DNA of 6,343 bases from Bryobacterales bacterium (GCA_903970295.1 CAJCHQ010000527.1:1-6343), one strand, 5' to 3'; counted from the first letter of the stretch, positions 1 to 6,225 are shown. Program-made: numbers and translations. Notes: a model not told the origin generated them from the letters alone.

Positions 1-39
1 GCAAAGCAGAGCCGCCACTATAAGGATGACGTAGGTCAT
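1..39 (-). CDS. Start of an unidentified gene with hydrophobic N-terminus (partial)
   Basis: Only the first 13 codons lie in the window, reading MTYVILIVAALLC from an ATG at 39-37. The run of hydrophobic residues right after the start looks like a membrane segment or the core of a signal peptide, so the product is probably membrane-bound or exported. An AGGA sequence lies seven bases upstream of the ATG, and an in-frame TAG stands four codons before it, so the start can only be this ATG or the GTG just before it (42-40). The gene is divergent from ispG and its function cannot be judged from this fragment. A different reading frame is also open over this short stretch, so the call is tentative. 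Confidence 0.45.
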   Translation of the reverse strand, partial: MTYVILIVAALLC

Positions 40-62
40 CACCGCATCCTAACATCAGAGCC

Positions 63-76
63 GTTGAGGACTCAAC
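63..76. repeat. Perfect dyad GTTGAG-GA-CTCAAC, possible operator
   Basis: Two 6-bp arms, GTTGAG and CTCAAC, are exact reverse complements separated by two bases. A two-base loop is too tight for a stable RNA hairpin, so a protein-binding dyad is more likely than a terminator. It sits between two divergent genes, about 20 bases upstream of the left gene's start and about 100 bases upstream of ispG. No regulator can be named. Confidence 0.35.
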
Positions 77-85
77 CGCGCAGGC

Positions 86-128
86 AGTTAATGGCACGTT
101 TCTTGGCCCAACGCTCAAGTTAATCGCA
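86..128. repeat. 11-bp direct repeat AGTTAATnGCA, two copies 32 bp apart
   Basis: AGTTAATGGCA (86-96) and AGTTAATCGCA (118-128) match at 10 of 11 bases. The start-to-start distance of 32 bp is close to three helical turns, which would put both copies on the same face of the DNA. The right copy overlaps the place where a -35 box would sit for the possible -10 at 136-141. Paired sites of this kind are typical of activator binding, but the binding protein is unknown and chance is not excluded. Confidence 0.35.
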
Positions 129-135
129 AATCCTC

Positions 136-141
136 TAGAAT
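136..141 (+). promoter_or_regulatory. Possible -10 box for ispG (TAGAAT)
   Basis: TAGAAT matches the TATAAT consensus at five of six positions and lies 32 bases before the ispG start codon. This would give a leader of roughly 25 bases. No TTGACA-like box is found 16-18 bases upstream, so the promoter would be weak or activator-dependent. This is a single-motif call. Confidence 0.25.
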
Positions 142-173
142 TTAGTAGACACACAGCTAGAGTCTAAAATAAC

Positions 174-1388
174 ATGACTTGGTTTAAGCGCAGAAAATCT
201 CATCAAGTCCTGATCGGCAACCAGGTCTTGGGCGGGGACGTTCCCGTTCTCGTACAATCGATGACGAATACGCCGACTGAGGATGCAGAAGCCACTGCCA
301 AACAGGTCAAGGAACTATGGGAAGCCGGCTCCGAAATCGTGCGCATTACGGTTAATACAAAAGAAGCAGCTGCGGCTGTACCTAAAATTGTCACGTGGCT
401 AGAAAAAGAGAATGCACCTGTGCCTTTAGTCGGTGATTTTCACTACAACGGGCATCTTTTGCTGAGCGAATATCCGGACTGCGCCCGCTTGCTGGCTAAG
501 TACAGAATCAATCCCGGCAACGTCGGTCGCGGTGATCGTCATGACAATAACTTCAAATTGATGATCGACGCCGCCTTGAAGTGGGATAAGCCAGTGCGCA
601 TCGGTGTCAACTGGGGCTCACTCGATCAAGACCTCTTGAAGACGATGATGGACGAAAATGCTCTTTTGAAAGAGCCTCGTGAAGCGCATGCTGTTCTAAT
701 CGACGCCATTGTCGAAAGTGCCCTGCAATCGGCCCAATTGGCCGAAAAATACGGCATGAGCAAAGACAAATTAGTGCTCAGCGCTAAAGTTTCTGAAGTG
801 CCCGATTTGATCGACGTTTACAGGTCTCTCGCCAGCCGTTGCGATTACGCTCTACACCTGGGTCTGACCGAGGCCGGCATGGGCAACAAAGGAGTGGTTT
901 CCTCGGCAGCAGCGCTTTCAGTTTTGTTGGCTGAGGGAATAGGCGATACGATTCGCGTCAGTTTGACACCAAAACCAGGAGCGAGCCGCACTGAAGAGGT
1001 CGACATCTGCCAACAAATTTTGCAAGCACTCGGGCTGCGATCATTTCTGCCCAGAGTGACAGCCTGTCCAGGATGCGGGCGTACCACCAGCACTGTTTTT
1101 CAGGAATTGGCTCAACAGATCGAGCAACATCTTGCAGCTGAAAAGTTAGTCTGGCAAGAAAAATATCCTGGTGTCGAGGAATTGAAAGTGGCTGTGATGG
1201 GATGCATCGTCAACGGTCCCGGAGAGTCGAAACATGCCGATATCGGCATCTCGCTGCCAGGCACAGGCGAAGAGCCGCGCGCTCCAGTCTATGTCGACGG
1301 TCAGCACGTGACTACACTTTCGGGGCCGACATTGACTTCGGACTTCATCGCCATGGTCAATCGTTATGTCGAAACGAAATACGGCTAA
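174..1388 (+). CDS. ispG: 4-hydroxy-3-methylbut-2-enyl diphosphate synthase (IspG/GcpE)
   Basis: IspG converts 2-C-methyl-D-erythritol 2,4-cyclodiphosphate to HMBPP, the penultimate step of the MEP isoprenoid pathway. It is a cytosolic [4Fe-4S] enzyme. The 404-residue protein has the N-terminal barrel with VQSMTNT (27-33), RINPGNVG (111-118), RIGVNWGSL (142-150) and [11 protein letters not shown] (228-237), then the cluster domain. The expected ligands are all present: Cys298 and Cys301 in [10 protein letters not shown], and Cys344 and Glu351 in [10 protein letters not shown]. Its overall wording ([44 protein letters not shown]) is that of the long form I know from beta-proteobacteria, not the cyanobacterial form. 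The ATG at 174 is the first possible start because an in-frame TAA stands at 165-167. No clear Shine-Dalgarno sequence precedes it. Electron donors are not encoded nearby. The stop overlaps that of the convergent hydrolase gene. Confidence 0.97.
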   Translation: MTWFKRRKSHQVLIGNQVLGGDVPVLVQSMTNTPTEDAEATAKQVKELWEAGSEIVRITVNTKEAAAAVPKIVTWLEKENAPVPLVGDFHYNGHLLLSEYPDCARLLAKYRINPGNVGRGDRHDNNFKLMIDAALKWDKPVRIGVNWGSLDQDLLKTMMDENALLKEPREAHAVLIDAIVESALQSAQLAEKYGMSKDKLVLSAKVSEVPDLIDVYRSLASRCDYALHLGLTEAGMGNKGVVSSAAALSVLLAEGIGDTIRVSLTPKPGASRTEEVDICQQILQALGLRSFLPRVTACPGCGRTTSTVFQELAQQIEQHLAAEKLVWQEKYPGVEELKVAVMGCIVNGPGESKHADIGISLPGTGEEPRAPVYVDGQHVTTLSGPTLTSDFIAMVNRYVETKYG

Positions 1389-2437
1389 TTTTCGTTGAGC
1401 GTATTGCCCACGGGCAGCCCACCATGACCGGCTAGCCAGCGGGCAATCGGGTTGTAGACTTCAGACTTCAAAAAAGTAGTGCCGATCAAAACATGACCGC
1501 ACCCGGGCAACATCAATATATTTTTGTCAGAAGTTTTGAAAGCTGAAAAAACTTTATTGGCTGAATTAGCGTTGACGATTTGATCTTCTTGACCCTGCAT
1601 GACAAGGACCGGAATCGACTTGGGTACTTCGTGCGCCAGGTTCGGCGCTTGCGAAATAAAATTGAGAGTACCGATCAAATCGATCGCCGACAAGCTATTC
1701 CGAGAAAGTGGATCGGCCACCATTTCCTGACCGACTCGATGATCGTCAGACGAGTAACGAGTGATGTAATTAGACATATCGACGGGTTTGTCGATCTTCA
1801 TGAGCTTGCCTATAAAGCCAGCTCCCATGTTGGCAGGGTTATGCAAATGCGGTTCACAACCAGAAGCACATAAGACGAGACCTTTGACGCGGGAAGAATT
1901 CTGATTCACTGCTGTTAGTACCACTGTGGCGCCAGCACTTTCACCGACACAAAAAATTTGGGACTTTTTATGTTCTTGCCTCAAGATATCCAGAATTGTT
2001 TCGAGATCGGAGCAGCTCTTGAGAAACTCGCCGTAGGCGCCCCCCATAGCTTTGTGTTGTTCGGGTAGCGTGCGCCAGCGGCCGCCACCGCGCAAATCTG
2101 GAGCGACAACCAGATAACCCAACGCCGCTAATCGTCGAGCAAAAGCTTCCAGCGCCGCCCCTTGTTGAGCAGCTCCATGAATAGCCACGACAATCGCCTT
2201 CGGTTCCGAAACCGACGAATCTTTCCATTCATATAAAGGTACGCCGCTCTGAGCCAGATCGCGACTGTTGTCGTCCCGCTCAACTTCAGCAGATGCCCTC
2301 GAGGCACACATATAGTTGACACCCAGAAGTAAAGCGAGAGCGGCTGCCACACGATAAGCGCAAGCTTTGCCCCGGAGATATTTTCTCCTCACAATGAACT
2401 CAGCAATGACTCGCCAGTTCTCAGATCGTCCACTCAT
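1385..2437 (-). CDS. Exported alpha/beta hydrolase of unknown substrate
   Basis: This is a serine hydrolase of the alpha/beta fold, about 350 residues from the ATG at 2437. A basic N-terminus is followed by a hydrophobic stretch ([11 protein letters not shown], about 30-40) and an ASA|E site near residue 50. This looks like a Sec signal peptide without a lipobox, so the enzyme probably acts outside the cytoplasmic membrane. The fold landmarks are in order: the oxyanion motif HGAA (87-90), APDLRGGG (112-119), the nucleophile elbow GESAG with Ser167, an acid in QGQEDQIV (Asp285), and the base in GCGH (His315). The segment between Ser167 and Asp285 would form a lid. The motifs fit the broad lysophospholipase/esterase group, but the substrate cannot be read from sequence. 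A TTG at 2464 would add nine residues; the ATG is preferred because weak SD-like AGG lies ahead of it and the TTG has none. Transcription runs towards ispG. Confidence 0.85.
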   Translation of the reverse strand: MSGRSENWRVIAEFIVRRKYLRGKACAYRVAAALALLLGVNYMCASRASAEVERDDNSRDLAQSGVPLYEWKDSSVSEPKAIVVAIHGAAQQGAALEAFARRLAALGYLVVAPDLRGGGRWRTLPEQHKAMGGAYGEFLKSCSDLETILDILRQEHKKSQIFCVGESAGATVVLTAVNQNSSRVKGLVLCASGCEPHLHNPANMGAGFIGKLMKIDKPVDMSNYITRYSSDDHRVGQEMVADPLSRNSLSAIDLIGTLNFISQAPNLAHEVPKSIPVLVMQGQEDQIVNANSANKVFSAFKTSDKNILMLPGCGHVLIGTTFLKSEVYNPIARWLAGHGGLPVGNTLNEN

Positions 2438-2546
2438 GCAATTGCCTGAAGTCAGTTTCCACAAGACTTATGCCCGATCGATCGGGTTTCATCCACAGTC
2501 CTAAACGAAGTCAGTGACGGTTCGAGACTGCTTTTGTCGCCACTGT
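2438..2546. other. Intergenic region between etfA and the hydrolase gene
   Basis: This 109-base non-coding gap holds a perfect 14-bp palindrome (2473-2486), an inverted repeat that starts at the etfA stop codon (2501-2550), and two copies of the 9-mer GAAGTCAGT (2448-2456 and 2507-2515). On the minus strand a weak -10-like CATAAG (2472-2467) lies 30 bases before the hydrolase ATG. The palindrome would fall inside the spacer of such a promoter. The hydrolase could therefore have its own regulated promoter or be read through from etfA. Confidence 0.35.
2473..2486. repeat. Perfect 14-bp palindrome CCCGATCGATCGGG
   Basis: The sequence is identical on both strands with no spacer. It stands in non-coding DNA 36 bases upstream of the hydrolase ATG. 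There is no T-tract on the minus strand, so it does not look like an intrinsic terminator for etfA. An operator is the most natural reading. It contains two overlapping CGATCG hexamers, a core also found in the cyanobacterial HIP1 repeat, so it could instead reflect genome-wide enrichment of that hexamer. Confidence 0.4.
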
Positions 2547-2550
2547 TTAG
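2501..2550 (-). terminator. Stem-loop at the end of etfA, possible weak terminator
   Basis: On the minus strand the RNA after the etfA stop could pair CAGUGGCG (2545-2538) with CGUCACUG (2519-2512), eight pairs including one G-U, around an 18-base loop. A second short helix, CUAAA (2550-2546) with UUUAG (2505-2501), would close it below a six-base bulge and includes part of the stop codon. No run of U follows, so it is not a canonical Rho-independent terminator. It may protect the 3' end of the etfBA message or be incidental. Confidence 0.3.
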
Positions 2551-3518
2551 TTATTTTCATGCAATTTGCGCACTTCAGCCGTCACTTTCGGCACGATCTC
2601 AAGAACATCGCCGACGACTGCGTAATTGGCAACTTTGAAAATCGGTGCATCGGGATTTTTGTCGATTGCGACGATCACTTTCGAAGACGACATTCCAGCC
2701 AAATGCTGGATCGCTCCCGAAATACCACAAGCGATATAGAGTTGCGGACTGACTGTCTTACCCGTCTGGCCGACTTGATGACCGTGATCGATCCAGCCGG
2801 CATCGACAACGGCGCGCGAGGCACCGAGCGCGGCGCCGAGCACATCGCAAAGGTCTTGCAGAACTCCCCAATTTTCTGGGCCTTTGATACCGCGACCACC
2901 AGAAACGATGATTGAAGCTTCGCTCAATTCGACTTTCTGTCCTTCGGCAACGTGTGTTTCCACAACTTTAGCCCGGATCTTGTCGGCGGTCACTGCCAGA
3001 TCTTCGACGGTTCCCTGTTTTACACTTTCTTGCGCCGCAAAGACATTGGCTCTCAAAGTGACGAAAGCCAGTGGAGAATCGAATTCGAAAGTGCCGTGAG
3101 TCTTGCTCGAATAGAGCGGTTTCTTGACGAGCAATTTGCCATCGGCTTTAGAAAACTCGACGACATCACTGACGCAAGGTGCGTCGCAGCGCGCCGCGAC
3201 TCGTGGCATGAGGTCTTTGGCCATAGATGTATTAGCAGCAAAAACATAAGAAGGATCGGCTTTTTTCACGGCAGCGGTCACTGCCGCCGCGTAGCCTTCT
3301 GTTGAATATTGCGCGAAGTCGGAATTATCTGCGACGAAAATTTTACTGGCGCCATGTTTTGCGATCGCGTCCGTCAGTCCTTTCACATTTTCACCGACCA
3401 GAACCGCACTCACGGCTTCGCCACCAGACTGGCGGACAGCTTCAGAAAGTGCTTCTAGACTGGCTTTGCGCAATTGACCGCCGCGCTGTTCTATGAAAAC
3501 CAATATTCCCTGTGCCAT
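2547..3518 (-). CDS. etfA: Electron transfer flavoprotein, alpha subunit
   Basis: EtfA binds the redox-active FAD of the EtfA-EtfB heterodimer. This soluble carrier takes electrons from dehydrogenases such as acyl-CoA dehydrogenases and usually hands them to ETF:quinone oxidoreductase. The 323-residue length is normal. The N-terminal domain (about 1-190) is followed by the C-terminal FAD domain with SGGRG (206-210), GASRAVVDAGWI (232-243), HQVGQTGKTVSP (247-258), IACGISGAIQHLAGM (262-276), IDKNPDAPIF (285-294) and ANYAVVGD (297-304). These are the standard flavin-binding motifs. There is no ferredoxin-like N-terminal extension, so nothing points to an iron-sulfur variant. The ATG is preceded by AGGAG ten bases upstream. 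etfB lies 53 bases upstream on the same strand, the usual B-then-A order. No acyl-CoA dehydrogenase or quinone oxidoreductase gene is in the window, so the electron donor is not known. Confidence 0.97.
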   Translation of the reverse strand: MAQGILVFIEQRGGQLRKASLEALSEAVRQSGGEAVSAVLVGENVKGLTDAIAKHGASKIFVADNSDFAQYSTEGYAAAVTAAVKKADPSYVFAANTSMAKDLMPRVAARCDAPCVSDVVEFSKADGKLLVKKPLYSSKTHGTFEFDSPLAFVTLRANVFAAQESVKQGTVEDLAVTADKIRAKVVETHVAEGQKVELSEASIIVSGGRGIKGPENWGVLQDLCDVLGAALGASRAVVDAGWIDHGHQVGQTGKTVSPQLYIACGISGAIQHLAGMSSSKVIVAIDKNPDAPIFKVANYAVVGDVLEIVPKVTAEVRKLHENN

Positions 3519-3571
3519 TTTTGTTATTCTCCTGTGCGCCGGCGTTCAACAGTCGCTGCGCGGTTTTTCGA

Positions 3572-4348
3572 CTAAATTACTTGTGCTTCTTGGCGGAGAA
3601 GCTGAACCAGAGTCTTCGCCTGGACGTCGGCATCGCCTTCGATGCGCTTGCCAGATGGCCGCTCGGGCGGCAATGACATCTCTTTGATGCGTACTTTGCG
3701 AACCGATGCCTGCTCTTTGAGGTTGAGCGCGGCTGCATCTTTAACGACGATCTCTTTGCGGCGAGCAGCCATGACACCCTTGATTGAAGGGTAGCGAGGC
3801 TCGTTCAAACCTTTTTGCGCGCTCACTACAGCCGGCAAAATGCCTTCGACAAACTCATGAGCACCTTCGATTTCGCGCTCGGCTCGAAATTTGTCACCAG
3901 TCACTTCCAATTTCACTACCACGGTTGCCTGCGGTACATCGAGAAATTCAGCCAGCATAGAAGGCACTTGATTGTTGTCGCCGCCCACACCTTGCTGTCC
4001 GCAGAGGATCAAATCGAAGCCACCATCTTTAATGGCAGCGGCTAGAGCTTTCGCTGTCGTTAAAGGATCAGCATGAGCGAAGTCTGCATCTTTCAAATGC
4101 ACAGCGCTGTCGATACCTCGGGCCATAGTGTCTCTCAGGACATCTGTCGCTTCATCGCCACCCAATGAGAAAGCCACCGTTTCACCACCATTCTTTTCCT
4201 TCAAGCGAATCGCCTCTTCGACGGCAAATTCGTCGTATGGACTGGTGATGAACTTAATGCCGGTCAATTCGATATTTTGCTTGTCTCCAGCAACGGAGAT
4301 TCTACTTTCGGTATCCGGTACCGCTTTAACACAGACTGCGATTTTCAA
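3572..4348 (-). CDS. etfB: Electron transfer flavoprotein, beta subunit
   Basis: EtfB is the partner of EtfA. It forms the nucleotide-binding third domain (AMP in ordinary ETFs) and carries the loop that docks onto partner dehydrogenases. The 258 residues include the typical start MKIAVCVKAVPDT, SPYDEFAVEEAIRLKE (36-51), the nucleotide-binding GQQGVGGDNNQVP (117-129), the family-signature region around 152-177 ending in LPAVVSA, and the recognition-loop region EPRYPSIKGVMAARRK (183-198). The start codon is TTG (4348-4346). It is secure because it gives the family N-terminus and lies six bases after an excellent Shine-Dalgarno sequence (GGAGGAGG). A TATAAT box lies about 40 bases upstream, so etfBA seems to have its own promoter. 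Whether this is a plain or an electron-bifurcating ETF cannot be settled by eye; the lack of obvious bifurcation partners nearby favours the plain type. Confidence 0.97.
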   Translation of the reverse strand: MKIAVCVKAVPDTESRISVAGDKQNIELTGIKFITSPYDEFAVEEAIRLKEKNGGETVAFSLGGDEATDVLRDTMARGIDSAVHLKDADFAHADPLTTAKALAAAIKDGGFDLILCGQQGVGGDNNQVPSMLAEFLDVPQATVVVKLEVTGDKFRAEREIEGAHEFVEGILPAVVSAQKGLNEPRYPSIKGVMAARRKEIVVKDAAALNLKEQASVRKVRIKEMSLPPERPSGKRIEGDADVQAKTLVQLLRQEAQVI

Positions 4349-4354
4349 GAGAAC

Positions 4355-4362
4355 CCTCCTCC
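4355..4362 (-). promoter_or_regulatory. Strong ribosome binding site of etfB
   Basis: GGAGGAGG on the minus strand, six bases before the TTG start, is close to the full anti-Shine-Dalgarno complement. It fixes the unusual TTG start of etfB and suggests high translation. Confidence 0.85.
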
Positions 4363-4389
4363 AGGCCGCACTTACGACCCGACCAGCAA

Positions 4390-4417
4390 ATTATAGTTTT
4401 GCTTTAGCCCCAGTCCG
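4390..4417 (-). promoter_or_regulatory. Probable promoter of etfBA
   Basis: A perfect -10 box TATAAT (4395-4390) is preceded after 16 bases by CGGACT (4417-4412), which matches the TTGACA consensus at three positions only. The predicted start of transcription leaves a leader of roughly 35 bases that holds the strong etfB ribosome binding site. The -35 region overlaps an inverted repeat (4411-4433), which could serve as an operator. Confidence 0.5.
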
Positions 4418-4433
4418 GATTTTTACCGGATTG
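4411..4433. repeat. Inverted repeat between holA and etfB
   Basis: CAGTCCGG (4411-4418) and CCGGATTG (4426-4433) are reverse complements except at one position, around the 7-base loop ATTTTTA. On the minus strand it follows the holA stop by about 15 bases, but no U-run follows it, so it is a poor intrinsic terminator in that direction. It overlaps the -35 part of the probable etfBA promoter, so an operator role is equally possible. Confidence 0.35.
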
Positions 4434-4448
4434 TTTAACAGCTGGCTC

Positions 4449-5531
4449 TTATTTCATCAGAACCAATAACTCGAGGGCGTGCGACTCCGGGATTTGACCG
4501 GTTTTCACGAGGTGCTCGAGGCGCGTCAACTCAATCTTCTTGGCAGTCAAAGATAAAGAGGTTTCTTTGCCGATCCGCTTCAAATCCTTTTCGATCATAA
4601 AGTCTCTCGCCCTGGTCACGGCGGAGATGCGCTTAGCCAACTCAGGCACAGGCAATTCTCTGCGCTTGACCCCGGCTGCCGGGGGTAACTCACTATTAAA
4701 TTTCTCAGCCAGGAATTTGATCCGAATCCAATTGCTGAGCATTGTTTGCAACATGGCAATAATCGGCATGCCGCTTTGACGTGATAACAATTCGCGCAGA
4801 CTATCGTGGGCCTCGGATTGACGACCGCTGATCCACTTTTCAGCCAGTACGAACACGTGTGAATGAAATGGTGTTAGCTCCTCGACAACCGGAAGGGTAA
4901 TGTGAGTTTTCGGCAATATGTATGTTGCCGCTTTGGCTAATTCGCTCGAGATGGACCTCAAGTCTGCCTCCAATCCGTCCAGAAGATATCCGATCGCTTC
5001 GTCTTCGATCGTGGCACCATGACGCTTAGCTTCTTTTCGACACCAGGTCTCTAATTTCGGATTGCTGCTACCGACAAAATAACGTTCTTTCTCAAATTTC
5101 TCGAATTGCACTTCTTTTATGGCTGCGACAGCCTTAGCTGTTTTCAATGTGCTGTCGAAATTGTAAGGACAACTGAAAATCAAGAATGTATTGGCTGCCA
5201 CCGAGCTCAGTGCTTGTTCGAAAAGGTCGAGCTGATCGGTTTTGTCTTTGCCCTTTTCTTTCTTGCCAGGTTTTGACTCGATCGCTTCTTCGACCGCTCC
5301 TCCTTTGCCGCGCTTTTTGGTGAAAAGATCGCAACGATCTATCAACACGACTTTGTTGCCCGGACCGAAGGGAAGCTGCGCTGCCGCATCGCAAATATCA
5401 CTTATTCCCGGATTATCCAGGCGCAAAAAATTGACACTGGCCCAGGCAGGGTCGAGCAATTTTTCACGCAGAGCTTGTACGCGTCTGCCTAATTCGAAAT
5501 CCTCGTCACCAGCAAGAATCAAAACGGGCAT
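4449..5531 (-). CDS. holA: DNA polymerase III, delta subunit (clamp loader)
   Basis: The delta subunit of the clamp-loader complex opens the beta sliding clamp so that it can be loaded on primed DNA. The 360-residue protein starts with a family-typical strand-turn (MPVLILAGDEDF). It then has LDPAWASVNF (about 26-35), PFGPGNKVVLIDRCDLF (54-70), a middle region with LEADLRSISSELAKAATY, and a helical C-terminal collar domain. As expected for delta, no Walker A motif is seen. The LDPxWAS and PFGPG wording is that of cyanobacterial HolA as I remember it. Odd feature: a Lys/Gly/Glu-rich stretch at about 72-98 (KKRGKGG ... GKKEKGKDK), probably a disordered loop before LFEQALSS. The ATG at 5531 is preferred over a TTG two codons upstream (5537), because GGTGA is seven bases before the ATG and it gives the usual N-terminus. 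phoU ends 19 bases upstream, so holA is probably co-transcribed with it. Confidence 0.93.
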   Translation of the reverse strand: MPVLILAGDEDFELGRRVQALREKLLDPAWASVNFLRLDNPGISDICDAAAQLPFGPGNKVVLIDRCDLFTKKRGKGGAVEEAIESKPGKKEKGKDKTDQLDLFEQALSSVAANTFLIFSCPYNFDSTLKTAKAVAAIKEVQFEKFEKERYFVGSSNPKLETWCRKEAKRHGATIEDEAIGYLLDGLEADLRSISSELAKAATYILPKTHITLPVVEELTPFHSHVFVLAEKWISGRQSEAHDSLRELLSRQSGMPIIAMLQTMLSNWIRIKFLAEKFNSELPPAAGVKRRELPVPELAKRISAVTRARDFMIEKDLKRIGKETSLSLTAKKIELTRLEHLVKTGQIPESHALELLVLMK

Positions 5532-5550
5532 TGCCAAATCACCATGCAGA

Positions 5551-6219
5551 TCAGGGCGTAGAAGCGAAATTCGAACTTTCCGGTTTCAAGCGCCTACCGG
5601 TAGAAATAAAATAGGTTCTTTTGGCGACAGAAGTGCACAGGTCGCCCATACGTTCGAGGAAGCGCGTGCAAAACAAGAATTGAGCGCGCATCTGGGCTTT
5701 CTCTTGATCTTGCTCGCCCAAATCTGAAAGCAACCGCTTAGAGAGAACAGCATCGAGATAGTCGATTTCACTGTCACGATGCAAAATCTCTTCCGCCTTA
5801 TCGGAAGCATCTGTGAGGAAACTGTACAAAACGTCTTGCATCATTTTGTGAATCGCATCTGCCATTACCGGCAGTTCTTGGGGCACGTCGATGTCATCTT
5901 CTCTCGCCCACGAGGCAGTGCGGGCGACGCGATTAGCATGATCGGCCATGCGCTCGAATTTGGCAGCGATGATCGTCGACCCGACCAATGTTCGTATATC
6001 TTTGGCGACAAGCAAATCCTTTTCCAAAAGCAACTCGAGGCAATTTTCTTCAATCTGCTGATAAAGCTGGTTGATCGCCTTCTCTTCGTTCTCGATCAAC
6101 TCCAGATCGGCACTTTTATCTTTGCGCAGCATGCGGGCCATTTCTGCCACCATTCGCGCCACCATCTGCCCCAATGCCAGCACGTCTTCTTTGAATAATG
6201 TTACTGCCTCTGCCTTCAA
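5551..6219 (-). CDS. phoU: Phosphate signalling protein PhoU
   Basis: PhoU is a peripheral, all-helical protein that links the PstSCAB phosphate transporter to the PhoR/PhoB-type two-component system and represses the Pho regulon when phosphate is plentiful. The 222-residue length is normal. The two tandem three-helix halves each carry the conserved metal-binding ExxxD signature: ERMADHANRVAR (Glu89, Asp93) in the first half and ERMGDLCTSVAK (Glu189, Asp193) in the second. The start is TTG (6219-6217), supported by GAGGAG six bases upstream. The preceding gene on the same strand encodes an OmpR/PhoB-type response regulator and ends 27 bases upstream, which supports a phosphate-signalling role. 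No pst transporter gene is in the window. holA follows at 19 bases. Confidence 0.95.
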   Translation of the reverse strand: MKAEAVTLFKEDVLALGQMVARMVAEMARMLRKDKSADLELIENEEKAINQLYQQIEENCLELLLEKDLLVAKDIRTLVGSTIIAAKFERMADHANRVARTASWAREDDIDVPQELPVMADAIHKMMQDVLYSFLTDASDKAEEILHRDSEIDYLDAVLSKRLLSDLGEQDQEKAQMRAQFLFCTRFLERMGDLCTSVAKRTYFISTGRRLKPESSNFASTP

Positions 6220-6225
6220 CGCTTG

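Larger units (their letters stand above)
40..173. promoter_or_regulatory. Divergent intergenic region upstream of ispG
   Basis: This 134-base non-coding stretch separates two genes that point away from each other, so it should carry promoters for both. It holds a perfect 14-bp dyad at 63-76, a near-perfect direct repeat at 86-96 and 118-128, and a possible -10 box for ispG (TAGAAT, 136-141). No good -35 box lies at the right distance from that -10. No RNA gene is apparent. Confidence 0.5.

Noticed and set aside
165..170. TAAAAT as a -10 box for ispG
   Set aside because: It ends three bases before the start codon, so transcription would begin inside the gene.
1580..1873. Plus-strand open frame opposite the hydrolase C-terminal half
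   Set aside because: It covers the region coding for the lid and catalytic Asp of the hydrolase and resembles no protein.
2372..2386. GGAGA-TATTT-TCTCC inverted repeat
   Set aside because: It lies inside the hydrolase coding sequence near the signal peptide and has only a 5-bp stem; likely chance.
2438..2464. TTG at 2464 as the start of the hydrolase
   Set aside because: No ribosome binding site precedes it and it lies just downstream of the palindrome; the ATG at 2437 has a better setting, though the longer form is not excluded.
2514..2915. Plus-strand open frame of 133 codons opposite etfA
   Set aside because: It lies over a well-conserved etfA coding region and has no recognisable protein features; it is an antisense shadow.
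2952..3305. Plus-strand open frame opposite the etfA N-terminal half
   Set aside because: Composition rich in Arg, His, Cys and Phe with no motif, fully within etfA; a shadow.
5242..5727. Plus-strand open frame of 161 codons across the phoU-holA junction
   Set aside because: It spans two real genes and their gap in antisense and shows no domain or ribosome binding site; a shadow.
5779..6198. Plus-strand open frame of 139 codons opposite phoU
   Set aside because: PhoU on the other strand has conserved motifs and a good ribosome binding site; this frame has neither.
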